A stretch of 64,000 nucleotides of DNA, from contig NPFB01000003.1 of assembly GCA_014084085.1 (NCBI GenBank), positions 256,586 through 320,585 of the forward strand, in the 5' to 3' direction. A model generated the notes under the pieces. That model was not told where the DNA came from and did not search any database. It worked only from the letters and a program-made list of their open reading frames with translations. This document shows positions 9,696-19,419 of this stretch, piece after piece (position 1 is the first letter of the stretch; each line of letters starts with the position of its first letter). Both the position numbers and the translations under genes were made by a program. This stretch comes from Hondaea fermentalgiana. Its lineage: Eukaryota; Sar; Bigyra; Thraustochytrida; Thraustochytriidae.

Positions 9696-10802
9696 ATGGA
9701 GCTCGTCGGCAGGGTTCGACGACTCTTGACGCAAGGCGGCGCCACAGAAGACAGCGACGCGGATGACGTGGGAGCGCCCATTCGTGTCGGCCTGGTCGGC
9801 GCGTCGAACATTAGCAAGTTTGCGATGATCAATGCTGCGAGCAGACGGAAAGATGTCGAGGTTCGGGCTGTCGCGACGAGGACACCGGGCAAGGCGCGCG
9901 AATTTGCAGCAACAAATGGTATTCCCGTGGCGCATGACGACTTTGCAAGTCTGTTTGCCGACGAGACCATCGACGCAGTTTACATTAGCGTAGTCACCGA
10001 GGAGCACTTGAATCTTGGCCTACAAGCTCTACGCGCCGGGAAGCATGTTCTCTTGGAAAAACCACTTGCTCTAGACGCGCAAGAAGCCCGTGAACTTCGT
10101 GATGCTGCCAAGGAACACAATGTGGTGCTCATGGAAGCCATGCATTATAAGCATCACCCGGCGCTCAAGCGATTGCGCGAACTTGTCGAGACAGAGGCAG
10201 TCGGCACTGTGCAAGAGATCGATGTGTGCTTTGCCAAATTCGACGCGAGCGCCTGGGGCATTGGCGGCAAGTATACACCGGAAAAGCTTCGCACCAAAAT
10301 GCTCGATCGCTGGATTTACTGCATTGACCTTGTGCAGCTTTTGGCACCTGGTCGTAAAGTGAAGACCGTCTGTAGCGCTGAAGATGCTGGCTTTATCGTT
10401 CGCGGCGAGCTCGAGCTGTGCGATCGCGACGACGAGCGTAAGGGTTTGGTTCGCGCGACCTGGGAGGCGGATGCACAGACTGTGCGCATCCTTCCAGCAT
10501 GGGTCGCCACCGTGCAATGCGCAGAGGGAAAGCTCGTGCTGCAAAACTTCAACTTTCCGTCACTGTACCATCGTCTGTACATCGAACCCACCAATGGCCC
10601 TGCACGCGTAGAGACGCACTATGGCGAAGTTGGTAAAACGACCTTTGAGTATCAGCTCGACGCCTTTTGCCGTGCTGTTCGGGAGCGTCACGTGGATTCA
10701 CTCGTTCCGCCCGAAGCCTCGGTGGCGACGCTCGAGATTGTTGACAAGGTTCGTGCTGCCTTTGCAGATTCCGAGAACGAGCGCAAGAACGAGTCTGACT
10801 AA
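9696..10802 (+). CDS. Gfo/Idh/MocA-family NAD(P)-dependent oxidoreductase
   Basis: A 368-residue enzyme. An N-terminal Rossmann fold begins with the GLVGASNISKF nucleotide loop (residues 32-42), and the conserved EKP motif (121-123, LLEKPLALD) carries the lysine that contacts the nicotinamide and substrate in this superfamily. The C-terminal alpha/beta domain follows with the usual sheet. Members act on sugars, inositol, biliverdin or trans-dihydrodiols. The overall spacing is closest to the dihydrodiol dehydrogenase/D-xylose dehydrogenase branch, but the exact substrate is not decidable. The ATG at 9696 has a good context (GCAGCATGG). An upstream in-frame ATG at 9504 would add 64 Arg-rich residues that could be a mitochondrial presequence. 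Confidence 0.85.
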   Translation: MELVGRVRRLLTQGGATEDSDADDVGAPIRVGLVGASNISKFAMINAASRRKDVEVRAVATRTPGKAREFAATNGIPVAHDDFASLFADETIDAVYISVVTEEHLNLGLQALRAGKHVLLEKPLALDAQEARELRDAAKEHNVVLMEAMHYKHHPALKRLRELVETEAVGTVQEIDVCFAKFDASAWGIGGKYTPEKLRTKMLDRWIYCIDLVQLLAPGRKVKTVCSAEDAGFIVRGELELCDRDDERKGLVRATWEADAQTVRILPAWVATVQCAEGKLVLQNFNFPSLYHRLYIEPTNGPARVETHYGEVGKTTFEYQLDAFCRAVRERHVDSLVPPEASVATLEIVDKVRAAFADSENERKNESD

Positions 10803-10995
10803 CGACTAGGAAGGAAAAGGAAGACAACGGATTGCGAGGCGCGATACAGAAAGAATAAGATACCATGTATGTAAATTTTCTTGAATTGGTTTTTGATCGG
10901 AGCGGATGAGTTTCTTACAGGTTCGAACATGACACGGAAAAAAGTCCAAAAAGTAGAGAGAGAGACAAAAAGGGTGGAAGCCAGAGTCTTGGCAT

Positions 10996-12537
10996 CTAAT
11001 TGCCGTAGCGCTGACGATCGCGCTTGTCCATGGCGCGACCGCGCTTCTCTGCGGCTTTAAATTGCATGGCCTTTTTCGCGCCACCGACCTGACGCGCCGC
11101 AAAGGTGGGCATCTGAAGATCGTAGAGATCGTCGTCACCGTACGAGTCAAAAGAGTCTGACCTTTGGTGTCCGCGGCGCTGAGGCGAGGGCGAGCGCCGC
11201 CGCGGCTGTTGCGGCGGTCCTCGCGATTGCGAGGGCTTCTTTCGCGCCGTGGACACCGTCTCCCAGGCAGAAACCTCGGCGTCGCTTTCGCCAATGACCG
11301 ACTCGTCAATCTTGCCGACGGCAGATGCGTGCGATCCGCGCGGGTTGCCAAAGAAGGCGTCCCCGGACCCGCTCGAGCTGATGCGGTGCGGCAAGTCAAT
11401 GATGCCGTCTCCAGAGTCGCTCGTGTCCTCGTCCTCTTCGTCTTCGGACATCATGGCTGCAAAGTAGTTTGCGTTCTTCTTCTTGGCCTTTTCCTCTTGG
11501 CGGGCGCGCGCCTTGCGCGACTTGGAGGCAGCCGCTTGACGTGCCGCCGCGGACATGTGCTGCCCGCCGTTGCCCTGTTGTTGGCCTCTATGATTTTCGT
11601 CTAGACTCATGCTTGGCATTTGGATTGGGTCCTGTGGCATATGCGCAGGCTCGCTGGGGGGTGAGCGCGGGGACATGGGCATGCCCGAAGGTCGCGGCGA
11701 GAGTGGGACGAGCGGCTGGTCAAAGAGCGAGCGATTGTACACGCCGACCAGAAGCTTGCGGCCCGTCTCGGAGAGTGCCCGCGTGCGGTTGGCGCGGGCC
11801 ACCGAGATATTGGCGTTCTCCACGGGGTCCGTCGCGGCGCTTCGGGGCGACATGGGTCCGCCCGCGCCGACCCGGTACGCGGGGTCCTGCGCCGTCGACG
11901 GTTCCGACACCGAGGGCCGCAGCGCCGACCGCGTCGAGGCCGCCGAGAACGACTGCGCTCTCTGCCGCTGCTGCGCCATCCTCACCGCAGGCGGCAGCGC
12001 CGTCACCTTCTGGCCGCCGCCGCCCCCGCGCAAGGACGGTTCGTGCGCGCGCGGTTCATGTCGCGGGCTCTGCGGGCCTTGCGAGTGCGTCTTCCCGCGC
12101 TGCAGCTCGCTGGCGCCCGTGCCTGCGCCCATCATGCGTCTCGCGCGCGGCTCTCGCGGGGAAGCCAGTCTGCCGCGCCGCGCCGCGCCGCTCCCGCGCT
12201 CCCGCCGCGCCTCCGCGCGCTCGCGTTGGCGCTCAGCCTCGCTCGCGGCGAGGCTTGTGCCGTTCGCGCCGCCGCCGATCGATGAATCGATGTGTATCTC
12301 CGCGCCGCGCCGAGAGCCTCGCGCCTCGCGCCGCCAGCTCCCGCCGCGCCGCCGCTGCCGCCGCCCCCGCGCGCCGTCTCGGCTCCGCCCGCGCGGCTCG
12401 AGGTCCTTGGCCGCTGCGTCCGCGGCCGGGTCGTGCTGGTTCTGCGCCGCGGAGATCGATCGATTCGGGCTTTGTTTGCTGCCTTTCCGAAAGCACAGGC
12501 CGGGAGACAATGGATTGATTGCACGCTTCGCATTCAT
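10996..12537 (-). CDS. Arg/Pro/Ser-rich protein of unknown function
   Basis: A 513-residue protein from the first in-frame ATG (12537); 12135 (379 residues) is an equally possible start, since the segment between them is Arg/Ala-rich and may be a translated leader. I recognise no domain. The centre is disordered and rich in SPR, MSPRS and PLSPRPSG motifs, which look like proline-directed kinase sites. Next come a basic helix (KSRKARARQEEKAKKKNANYFAAMM), an acidic stretch and a C-terminal KRDRQRYGN tail. The Lys/Arg-rich helix next to the acidic patch suggests a nuclear or RNA-associated protein, which is inference only. It converges with the oxidoreductase gene over about 190 bases. Confidence 0.55.
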   Translation of the reverse strand: MNAKRAINPLSPGLCFRKGSKQSPNRSISAAQNQHDPAADAAAKDLEPRGRSRDGARGRRQRRRGGSWRREARGSRRGAEIHIDSSIGGGANGTSLAASEAERQRERAEARRERGSGAARRGRLASPREPRARRMMGAGTGASELQRGKTHSQGPQSPRHEPRAHEPSLRGGGGGQKVTALPPAVRMAQQRQRAQSFSAASTRSALRPSVSEPSTAQDPAYRVGAGGPMSPRSAATDPVENANISVARANRTRALSETGRKLLVGVYNRSLFDQPLVPLSPRPSGMPMSPRSPPSEPAHMPQDPIQMPSMSLDENHRGQQQGNGGQHMSAAARQAAASKSRKARARQEEKAKKKNANYFAAMMSEDEEDEDTSDSGDGIIDLPHRISSSGSGDAFFGNPRGSHASAVGKIDESVIGESDAEVSAWETVSTARKKPSQSRGPPQQPRRRSPSPQRRGHQRSDSFDSYGDDDLYDLQMPTFAARQVGGAKKAMQFKAAEKRGRAMDKRDRQRYGN

Positions 12538-13037
12538 TGCATTGCATTGCGATAGCCAGGACTTGTTCTCCTCGTGTCGCGGTCTCCGGTCTCGACAATG
12601 CAACGGGTCAGCAGCATCATCGGCGTCGGCGTCGACGGAACCCGCAATGGATGTGTCGCAGCGATCGGGGGTGGCGTGGAGAGATGTGGTCGCTGTCGCC
12701 AGCCAGCCAGCAGCAGCTGCAGCTGCAGCAGCCAGGAGGAGGGCGAGGCAACTTTGTGACGAGGAAGGCTGCGAGGGCAGGCTGGCTGGCGATCGCGAGC
12801 GTTGGCCATGTCGTGCCGGGACATTGGGGTGACCACTGCTTGCTTCTGGACGGTGCAAGCCACCATGGTCAGTGGTCAGTCAATGTGCGTTCGTTTTCTC
12901 CCGGAAATCCTACGGTGGTATTTTTGTGTGCCGGACACCAGCCAGAATCTTCTCCGCTCTGGTCCCGAAGCCAGCGTCTGATTCATTGCTACTTCACCTC
13001 ACCTGACCGCCCAAGCTGGCTGGCTTGCTGGTGCTGG

Positions 13038-13063
13038 TGCTGCTGCTGCTGCTGCTGCTGCTG
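13038..13063. repeat. (CTG)n trinucleotide repeat
   Basis: About eight to nine uninterrupted CTG units in noncoding sequence; variable-length candidate. Confidence 0.85.
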
Positions 13064-13847
13064 GCTGGAGTGGCATTTGGTCTCAGCTTGTTGTTGCGTG
13101 CCCCCTCTACATGACTACACTCTTCTCCATGTATACCAACGCTTGCTCTTCCTTCTCCACCGTCCCGCTTCCCCTCAAGTCCGTCAGCCGCCACCGTCGC
13201 CTTGTCTCTCACCACAGCTCTTCCCTTCCCCCTCGGACCCGCCTTTGCTCGCCAACAGCGCCGCCTTCGACGTCGCCATCAACCACGGCAACGTCTCCGA
13301 CGCCTCCGCGGGCTTCGTGTTCTCCCCCGCGGCAAGGAGACGTTGCGGCGTCACTGGTCCGCCTCGCGCGTGCCGCGCCGCTGCCGTACCCGACCCCGCG
13401 CACGACCCGCCAATTTACAAATAAGGCGGCGCGGTCCGGTAACACCCGCGCGGCGCGGAGGGCCCGTCCCGGCCTTCTTGTGAGGCGTCGCGGCGAGAGA
13501 CGAGGAGAAGCAGGCGAACCGTACAGCCGCCAAGAAGGAGGCAGACCCGAATTGACAACGCCGTGAAACCCCGCTCTCAGCGCGTGCCGCCCGAGACCTC
13601 GCGGCGGCGGGAGACGAGCAGCGCGCGGCTGCGGCGGCGGCCGGCACGGGGCGGAGAGGACGGGGGCGCGCGCGGCACGGGCGCGGAACGGGCGCCGAGC
13701 GCGGCGCGGTTCTGCGTGGATTGAGCGGCGCCGGCGGGCGGGGTGGGTTTGAAAAAGCCGGACAAAGCCAAGCCGGCCAACCAGTCAACCTCGGAGGACG
13801 AGGAGAACGACGACGACGACGACGACGGCAAAGGCCTGAGGTTACGG

Positions 13848-13869
13848 CTGCTGCTGCTGCTGCTGCTGC
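13848..13869. repeat. (CTG)n trinucleotide repeat
   Basis: About seven CTG units, 120 bases upstream of the GNAT-like gene start. Confidence 0.85.
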
Positions 13870-13988
13870 CGTTTGCGTGGCGAGACCGGTCGCGCGCCAA
13901 CGTCTGCGCGTGCCGCGTGCGAGCGGCCACAGAGCCAAGACGAGCGGCGTGAGGAAGGAGCGCGCGTGATCAGAACCCGGCAGGCACG

Positions 13989-14999
13989 ATGGATGGCTTT
14001 GTCACGTCGTCCGCGGGGAAGTCCGTGGGCGGCGTGACGGCACTGCGCGGCGCCGAGGCGTGCCGCGAAGCGGTAGACATTCTGAAAACATACTTTGTTG
14101 ATAGCGAAGAGGACATCCGGAAACAGGTGAGCATCGGCACGGGTGTCGAGGCGGACAGCGCGCCGGACCCCTCCGTCGTCCGTTCCGTCCTCGGCTGCGT
14201 CGACGAAGATGGCCACGTTCAAGCCGCGTCTGTTTGCTTCGAGCGCAAGATCAAAGCCGGCATCTCTGTGGTAGAGATTGTGTGGTTTGCTTCGCGCGAC
14301 AAGGGCAACGGCTGGGGCGCAAAGCTCTTTCAAGGGCTCGTCGAGGCCGCCAAGGGCGTTGGCACCGATGCTATCCTGACTACAAGCACCAACGCGGCAC
14401 TTCGGTTCTGGTTGTCGCGAACGAACATTCGCATTGCTGACGCCATCCTGCGCAACAAAGACCGCGCTGGCGTCATGGACTTCCCCTCGCACCTTGGCTT
14501 CCGCCTCTCTCCTGCGCCCACGAGCACTATTATGGAACGCTTTTACGCGAGTATGCTTGTCCGCAATAGGAAGGGCCGCATCGTGGGCGATTTTGAGGGG
14601 AAACCGTACTTTTATTGCGTCAACACGAGTAACCACGTGTGGTATGTCCTCAACGAGAATATTCACATCAAGTCCATTGTGCACAAGACGCGTCCTGACA
14701 TGACGCCGCAGCCTTCGCTGTCTGCTTCCGCTTCTGCTCCGTCTGCCTTGGCTTCGGTCGCCGGAGGGGAACTGAGCAAAAAGGCTGCCAAGCGGCGTCG
14801 TCAGCGCGCTGCGCGCGCAGCTGCGCGGGGTGGACTCCCCCTGCCTCTGCGCCCAGTTTCCATGCCATTCGACCCTCTTTCTCCTCTTGACGTCGTCGAT
14901 AGTCTCGCGCGCCAACTTGATGACGAGGCGTCGCTCTGCACCGAGGGTGAAGGGGACGAGTATCCCACTCCAGCATCGACACCGTCTCTGCCTTTGTAA
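13989..14999 (+). CDS. GNAT-like acetyltransferase-fold protein
   Basis: A 336-residue protein. The segment at about residues 95-145 (VVEIVWFASRDKGNGWGAKL, then a helix, then DAILTTSTNAALRFWLS) matches the GNAT motif A arrangement: beta-4, the R/Q-x-x-G-x-G/A pyrophosphate loop (here RDKGNGWG, 103-110), a helix, beta-5 and an Asn-started helix. This loop binds the acetyl-CoA pyrophosphate in the family. The rest of the fold is less obvious and the acceptor substrate is unknown. Residues about 240-280 are an Ala/Ser stretch followed by a Lys/Arg-rich segment (KKAAKRRRQRAARAAAR) that could be a nuclear or nucleolar signal. The C-terminus is acidic and Ser/Thr/Pro-rich. The ATG at 13989 starts the first in-frame methionine near the motif-bearing region. 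Confidence 0.65.
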   Translation: MDGFVTSSAGKSVGGVTALRGAEACREAVDILKTYFVDSEEDIRKQVSIGTGVEADSAPDPSVVRSVLGCVDEDGHVQAASVCFERKIKAGISVVEIVWFASRDKGNGWGAKLFQGLVEAAKGVGTDAILTTSTNAALRFWLSRTNIRIADAILRNKDRAGVMDFPSHLGFRLSPAPTSTIMERFYASMLVRNRKGRIVGDFEGKPYFYCVNTSNHVWYVLNENIHIKSIVHKTRPDMTPQPSLSASASAPSALASVAGGELSKKAAKRRRQRAARAAARGGLPLPLRPVSMPFDPLSPLDVVDSLARQLDDEASLCTEGEGDEYPTPASTPSLPL

Positions 15000-15871
15000 G
15001 GAAAAGCACAACCACCTCCGCCACCAACACCGTCTTTTACGAGGTTGTTGGTTGACTTTTTCTACCTTTGTATTCATTCATTCTGCTGCGGGCGCGAATC
15101 AGGACGCACCACGCGTAGAATCACATCAAACTATTTCTGTTTTGCTTCTTTTTGTCATTTATTGTATACATGAAATCCAAACACAAACACGACTACACTT
15201 TGCAACCAACCAACAGCAAGCTTCTTTCTTCGAAGATCAATTCTAAACGAAAGTATCATAACTTTCTGGTCAAACACTTGATGATAGCTCACATGAACGT
15301 TGTCAGAAACAAAGAATGATGAATTCCCCCAAAGAAATAAATAAATAATAAGAATCATGGCACCCATCGAGTCCTCCCATTCTTCACACCCAAGCACGTA
15401 TTCATTCTTTGCACGCCAAAACATTTACAAAACCTTACATACATCTTCCCAATCATGAAACGAACAATGGCAATGACGATGACAAGGAAAATGCCAACCA
15501 CGACGAGGCGCGGCCCACCTCCCCCTTCCCCGGCCCCTTCATGAGTCGCTTGCTTGCCTTGCCCCTCGACGGTCTATTTGTGCGCGGCGCGCCTCGACCG
15601 CGCACGGCTCCAGGTAGCCATTCGTAAGACCCCCCTAGCCTGGAAAAAGGCCGGAAAGTCGGCGGCCCGAAGCCACGGAAAGCCACCTCGCGCCAGCAGT
15701 TTGCGAGGTATCCACGGCGGCAGGACAAGCTCGCGCGCGCGCGCAGAGACAGACCGGCCGGAGCGCGCCCGCCCACGACTGGCGTCCCTCGGAGGCCCGA
15801 AGAGTACTTCGCGTCGACGGCCTCTTGCGCGGCGGGAGCAGACCCCGACGGCAGATTGCAGATTGAAGAAG
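15000..15871. other. Intergenic region upstream of eIF3f
   Basis: Unusually AT-rich between about 15050 and 15480 for this window, then GC-rich up to the eIF3f start. It probably holds the GNAT gene 3' untranslated region and the eIF3f promoter and leader. No gene seen. Confidence 0.45.
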
Positions 15872-16801
15872 ATGGCAGAGACCACCGCGACGGCGACGGC
15901 GGCAGCAGGCGAGGAGGCGCCCTTCAAGATGGTGGAGACGGCGCGGCAGGTGGTCAAGATGCACCCCGTGGTGCTCTTTGCCATCCTTGATCACTTTATT
16001 CACCGCAACGAGGGCCAGCAGCGCGTCATCGGCACTCTCCTGGGCACGAGGACCGCAACCGGCCAGCTCGTGGTTAAGAACTGCTTCCCCGTGCCGCACG
16101 TGGAGCAGGGCGATGAGGAGGTGGCCGTGGGCAAGGACTACCTGCAGCAGATGCTCGACCTTCACCGCCAAGTCAACAGCAACGAAGAGGTTCTCGGATG
16201 GTACGCCACCACCCCGGGCCAGGGTGTCCTCATCAACCAGCAGAGCTGCCTAATCCAAGACTTTTACAGCGCCGAGTGCGGGGACCCCCTTCACGTTGTC
16301 GTCGACACCTCGCTTGCAAACAACGTGCTTGGTGTCAAGGCTTTTATGAGCGAGACCGTCAAGCTCGGCGAGAGCGTGCTCGCGGCATCCTTTGTGCAGC
16401 TCAAGGTCGAGCTCCAGGCCTCAGAAAAGGAGCGCATTGGCCTCGACCTCATGATCAAGGCCTCCAAGAGCCGCTTCGACCAGTCCCAGCAGCTCCAGGA
16501 CTCGAAGCAGATCAACACCGAGGTGGAGAACCTCGAGCAGTCCATGACCCGTTTGCTCACAATGCTCGAGAACGTTTCTGCTTACGTTGATGACGTTGTT
16601 GCCAAGCGCAAGACTCCGGACTACAAGACCGGCTCAAAAATTGCCAGCGTCATTTCCATGGTCCCGCGCATCGAGCCTGCAGTCTTCGAGAAGTCCTTCC
16701 GTAGCAACCTCCAGGATCTCCTCATGGTTGTCTACCTTTCGAACCTGACGCGGACACAGCTCGCTGTTGCGGAACGCATTGCCAAGACCTCGACCGTCTA
16801 A
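15872..16801 (+). CDS. EIF3F: Translation initiation factor eIF3 subunit f
   Basis: A 309-residue MPN-domain protein. The MPN domain begins at about residue 30 with HPVVLFAILDHF and RNEGQQRVIGTLLG, continues through NCFPVPH, and has NEEVLGWYAT. The JAMM metal-ligand pattern (HxH...S..D) is absent, as expected for the catalytically inactive eIF3f branch. The C-terminal half gives the helices that assemble eIF3f with eIF3h and eIF3m in the eIF3 octamer on the 40S subunit (family knowledge). The nearly exact family length and the NEGxxRVIGTLLG signature separate it from Rpn8 and CSN6. The start is the only ATG upstream of the domain; an Ala/Thr-rich N-terminus precedes it. Confidence 0.95.
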   Translation: MAETTATATAAAGEEAPFKMVETARQVVKMHPVVLFAILDHFIHRNEGQQRVIGTLLGTRTATGQLVVKNCFPVPHVEQGDEEVAVGKDYLQQMLDLHRQVNSNEEVLGWYATTPGQGVLINQQSCLIQDFYSAECGDPLHVVVDTSLANNVLGVKAFMSETVKLGESVLAASFVQLKVELQASEKERIGLDLMIKASKSRFDQSQQLQDSKQINTEVENLEQSMTRLLTMLENVSAYVDDVVAKRKTPDYKTGSKIASVISMVPRIEPAVFEKSFRSNLQDLLMVVYLSNLTRTQLAVAERIAKTSTV

Positions 16802-17270
16802 AGTGCGCTTTCCAAACGAGCGAGATTGCTATTCATTAGTATGTACTGGGACTGGACCCCCGCCCCCTGAGCAGCGGAGCGCATGATTCTTGCGAGCTTG
16901 CTAGCTTGCTAGCGTGCCCATGCGTCTCGCTCCTTTCTTCTTGTCCTCTCATTGACTGGCTGGCGTTTGCCTTGAACAATCAGCATTTGTCGCAAGTTAT
17001 ATTCGCCGCTTTCCCCGGACTTTTTTTGTTTGTTTTCCTTTCTTTCTTTCTCACTTTTTCTTTGTCTCAGCTTCCTTCTGGGGGGGCGGTCAATTGCATT
17101 CTTGCCCAGCGCTCGATTTGCGAAAAATGCTCATCCTTGAGCAACTTGTCTTTATCTCCTCTCCATCTTGCTCTACCTCTTCCCTAAAATGGAGCGGTCG
17201 AGCGGTACAAACACGATTTGGGGTTTCTTTAAATCTTTCTTCTCTCTTTCTTTTTTCTTTCTCTTTCTCT
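16802..17270. other. Convergent intergenic region with T/C-rich tracts
   Basis: A pyrimidine-rich sequence (TTTC, CTTT runs at about 17020-17075 and 17225-17270) between the 3' ends of eIF3f and the proton-channel gene. No gene seen. Confidence 0.45.
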
Positions 17271-18812
17271 TTAAACGGGCAATCTTCGCGTTTGCGTTTG
17301 GCCTGTAGGTCGTCTCGACTTCCCTCGCCCTGCACTTGTTTCCTTGTGCTCTTCCACGTCGCGCTCTGCATTATCTGCGTCCACTTTTCCTCGGGGAGAC
17401 TGTGTTTGGGAGGGCACAGACGCGGTCTCATTTGTCTCTGGGCCAGAATTCGAGTCTGCAAATTCGTCGTCGTTATCGCTCTCGCTATCTTCTTCGGGAA
17501 CGGCGCCAAATCGCGATCGCGTCGTGCTGGACTTGCGAGCAAATTCGCTTTGTTCTCCTACAAGGCGGGACGCACCTGTCCTCTTGCGATGGCGATCCCG
17601 AGCACTCTTGTTCTCGAGCAAATCTTCCACTCCCTCGTTGTCGCCATCGTCGTCATCTTCGTCGTCGTCGTCGTCCTCCTCCTCCTCCTCCTCCTCTTGC
17701 GCGGCCTTGGCCAGTTCCAGCTGGTCCTGCTCGCCCATCAAGTCGGCGATGCCTTCAAGACCTTGGACCTTGGCCATTGTTTGCGCTGCAATCTGCAGAG
17801 CCTCTCGCAACGTATCAAGCTCATCGCGCTGTGCGCGAAAATTCTGCTCCAAACGCTTGTTCTTGTCCACTTCACGTTTGTGTGCCAAGTCGGCGCGCTT
17901 CGCCTTGAGCTTGAGGGCCTCAATCTTTTCATTGAGCAAACTCACTTCCCCGCGTGTGCGCGCAACTTCCTGTTCTTGTGCCAAAAGTGCCGCATTCACC
18001 ATGCGCACAGCACGCCAGAGGCGAAAGACGTTCAAGAGACGTGCGGCTGTGGCCCAAGAAGCCGTCGAAAGGACACCGTAGAACATGATCCCCACCAACA
18101 TCATGTCGAGAGAATACCCAAGGTGGGCGAAAACTTCTCCTCGAAAAGCCACGAGAATGAGACCAATCTCAAGCGCATAGGCCAGGAGTGCCATTCCCGA
18201 CTGGTACTCAAGAACCTTGAGAAACGGCGTTTCCCACCCCTTGGCGTCTGCAAAAAGCATGTAAAACGCGCTCAGAAAGTCAACCACGATCAGGACAACC
18301 AAGACAAACTGAAGCTCTTGAGTTTGCAGCATTGCGCCGAGTCTTTCGAGCAAACCTCCGGAAGATGAGGAGGACGAGGGGGACGACGACGAAGAAGAAG
18401 AAGAAGAAGAAGAAAAGGAAGAACCTTTGTCTGCCTCATCAGACATGTCTTTGTTCTTGGCTACACGATCATCCTGGGAAACCTTTTCGCCGCTCTGCGA
18501 AGTGCTCGCGTTGCCAGCACTTTCGCGCTCCCGTGCCTGCATTCTCCTCTTTGGCGCGGGTCTGTCCAGATCAGTGGGCTTGCGCGGGCGAAGAAGGTCT
18601 ATATCTCTCCGCCTGGAAAGCCCTCGATGGGACAAACAGCTTGCAGATCCCACCCCTCTTTCTCCCTGGACCAAGTGGAGCTTCGGTCTCTTGCCTCCCA
18701 CGGCGCGTGTGCCGAACCCTCGCGCGCGAGGCCCCCTTCGCCGCAGCTTGCCGCACTGCGACAGCCCCGCTTCGCTCTCTCGCGCGTGCGTGCGTGGCGC
18801 AGAGAATCGCAT
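17271..18812 (-). CDS. HVCN1-like: Hv1-type voltage-gated proton channel with coiled-coil and acidic tail
   Basis: A 513-residue protein whose residues about 165-275 form one four-helix voltage-sensor domain and no pore domain, the hallmark of Hv1/VSOP channels. Signature residues are all present: the S1 aspartate (VLIVVDFL, D178) that sets proton selectivity, an S2 acidic residue (ALEIG, E215), the S3 aspartate (YSLDMM, D236) and the S4 series FRLWRAVRMVN with R264, R267, R270 and N273, which is the Hv1 RLWRxxRxxN signature. A coiled coil follows immediately (about 278-375), as in dimerising Hv1. A long Glu/Asp run and disordered tail then add about 130 residues. The N-terminus carries a Ser homopolymer. 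Role: proton efflux across plasma or vacuolar membranes, gated by voltage and the pH gradient. The start at 18812 is the first ATG; 18542 is a plausible shorter start. Confidence 0.88.
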   Translation of the reverse strand: MRFSAPRTHARESEAGLSQCGKLRRRGPRARGFGTRAVGGKRPKLHLVQGERGVGSASCLSHRGLSRRRDIDLLRPRKPTDLDRPAPKRRMQARERESAGNASTSQSGEKVSQDDRVAKNKDMSDEADKGSSFSSSSSSSSSSSPSSSSSSGGLLERLGAMLQTQELQFVLVVLIVVDFLSAFYMLFADAKGWETPFLKVLEYQSGMALLAYALEIGLILVAFRGEVFAHLGYSLDMMLVGIMFYGVLSTASWATAARLLNVFRLWRAVRMVNAALLAQEQEVARTRGEVSLLNEKIEALKLKAKRADLAHKREVDKNKRLEQNFRAQRDELDTLREALQIAAQTMAKVQGLEGIADLMGEQDQLELAKAAQEEEEEEEDDDDDEDDDDGDNEGVEDLLENKSARDRHRKRTGASRLVGEQSEFARKSSTTRSRFGAVPEEDSESDNDDEFADSNSGPETNETASVPSQTQSPRGKVDADNAERDVEEHKETSAGRGKSRRPTGQTQTRRLPV

Positions 18813-19419
18813 TCCGTTGGGCCCGTTGAGCGAACGAGGCCCGATGAAGGGCTGCGCAACCCAAATTCAACAGAAAGAAAAATATCGGTTACGCAAGATC
18901 GCGGTCGCCGCTGGCGGCGGCCGCTGCGACTCGCCTGCCTGACAGAGGCAGCCAGCGAGCCAGCCTCTTGCTACCCGGGCTGATCATAAATAAATTCGAG
19001 TCATTTCTCCTCATCCCAAGATTCTGACAGTGAGGGTGTGTATGGGCATGCATGCCTGGCACTGTGAGTAAGGTGAATTCATCGAATGAAATACAAGAGT
19101 GAGCTGTGTCGTGGGATAAGGCCACATGCACGGACGAGGAGGTGTGTGTGTGTGCTTCGATCATCATGATGTGAGAATGAGTGAAAGAAGTTGTTGCCGG
19201 ATCTACTAGGCAGCGAGCAACTTTGGCCCGGACCGTGGGGTGGACGAGCGCGCAAGTATTGAAGCGACACGGCCACGGCGCCCTCGTCGTGCATGGGCCG
19301 AAGACGCGCAAGTAGACTGGTTTGGACACGAAAGGTTCGCGCCGCGTACGGGCGCGTGCTGCGCCTACGTGGCTGGCCGCACCAAGCGCGCGTGAGTTTG
19401 CAGACTCGACAAGGAAGAC
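18813..19419. other. Divergent promoter region (proton channel / coiled-coil gene)
   Basis: About 600 bases between two divergent start codons. No repeats of note apart from a short GTGTGTGTG tract near 19142. No gene supported. Confidence 0.4.

Larger units (their letters stand above)
12538..13988. other. Divergent intergenic region with CTG repeats
   Basis: A very GC-rich region between two divergent genes. It contains CAGCTGCAG-type repeats near 12700-12735, a (CTG)n tract at about 13038-13063, a (GAC)n tract at about 13810-13827 and a second (CTG)n tract at about 13848-13869. Several long frames cross it on both strands but they are composition-driven and lack domains. It is presumed promoter and leader sequence. 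Confidence 0.45.

Noticed and set aside
12519..13566. Several plus-strand frames over the CTG-rich divergent region
   Set aside because: They are made of Arg/Pro/Ser/Cys-rich sequence from GC-rich repeats, with no domain and mutually overlapping frames.
13842..15077. Minus-strand frame of 411 codons opposite the GNAT-like gene
   Set aside because: It overlaps the plus-strand gene completely, with low-complexity edges and no domain.
17094..18368. Plus-strand frame of 424 codons opposite the proton channel
   Set aside because: Antisense to a gene with clear Hv1 residues; the plus-strand sequence lacks domains and begins in a T-rich tract.
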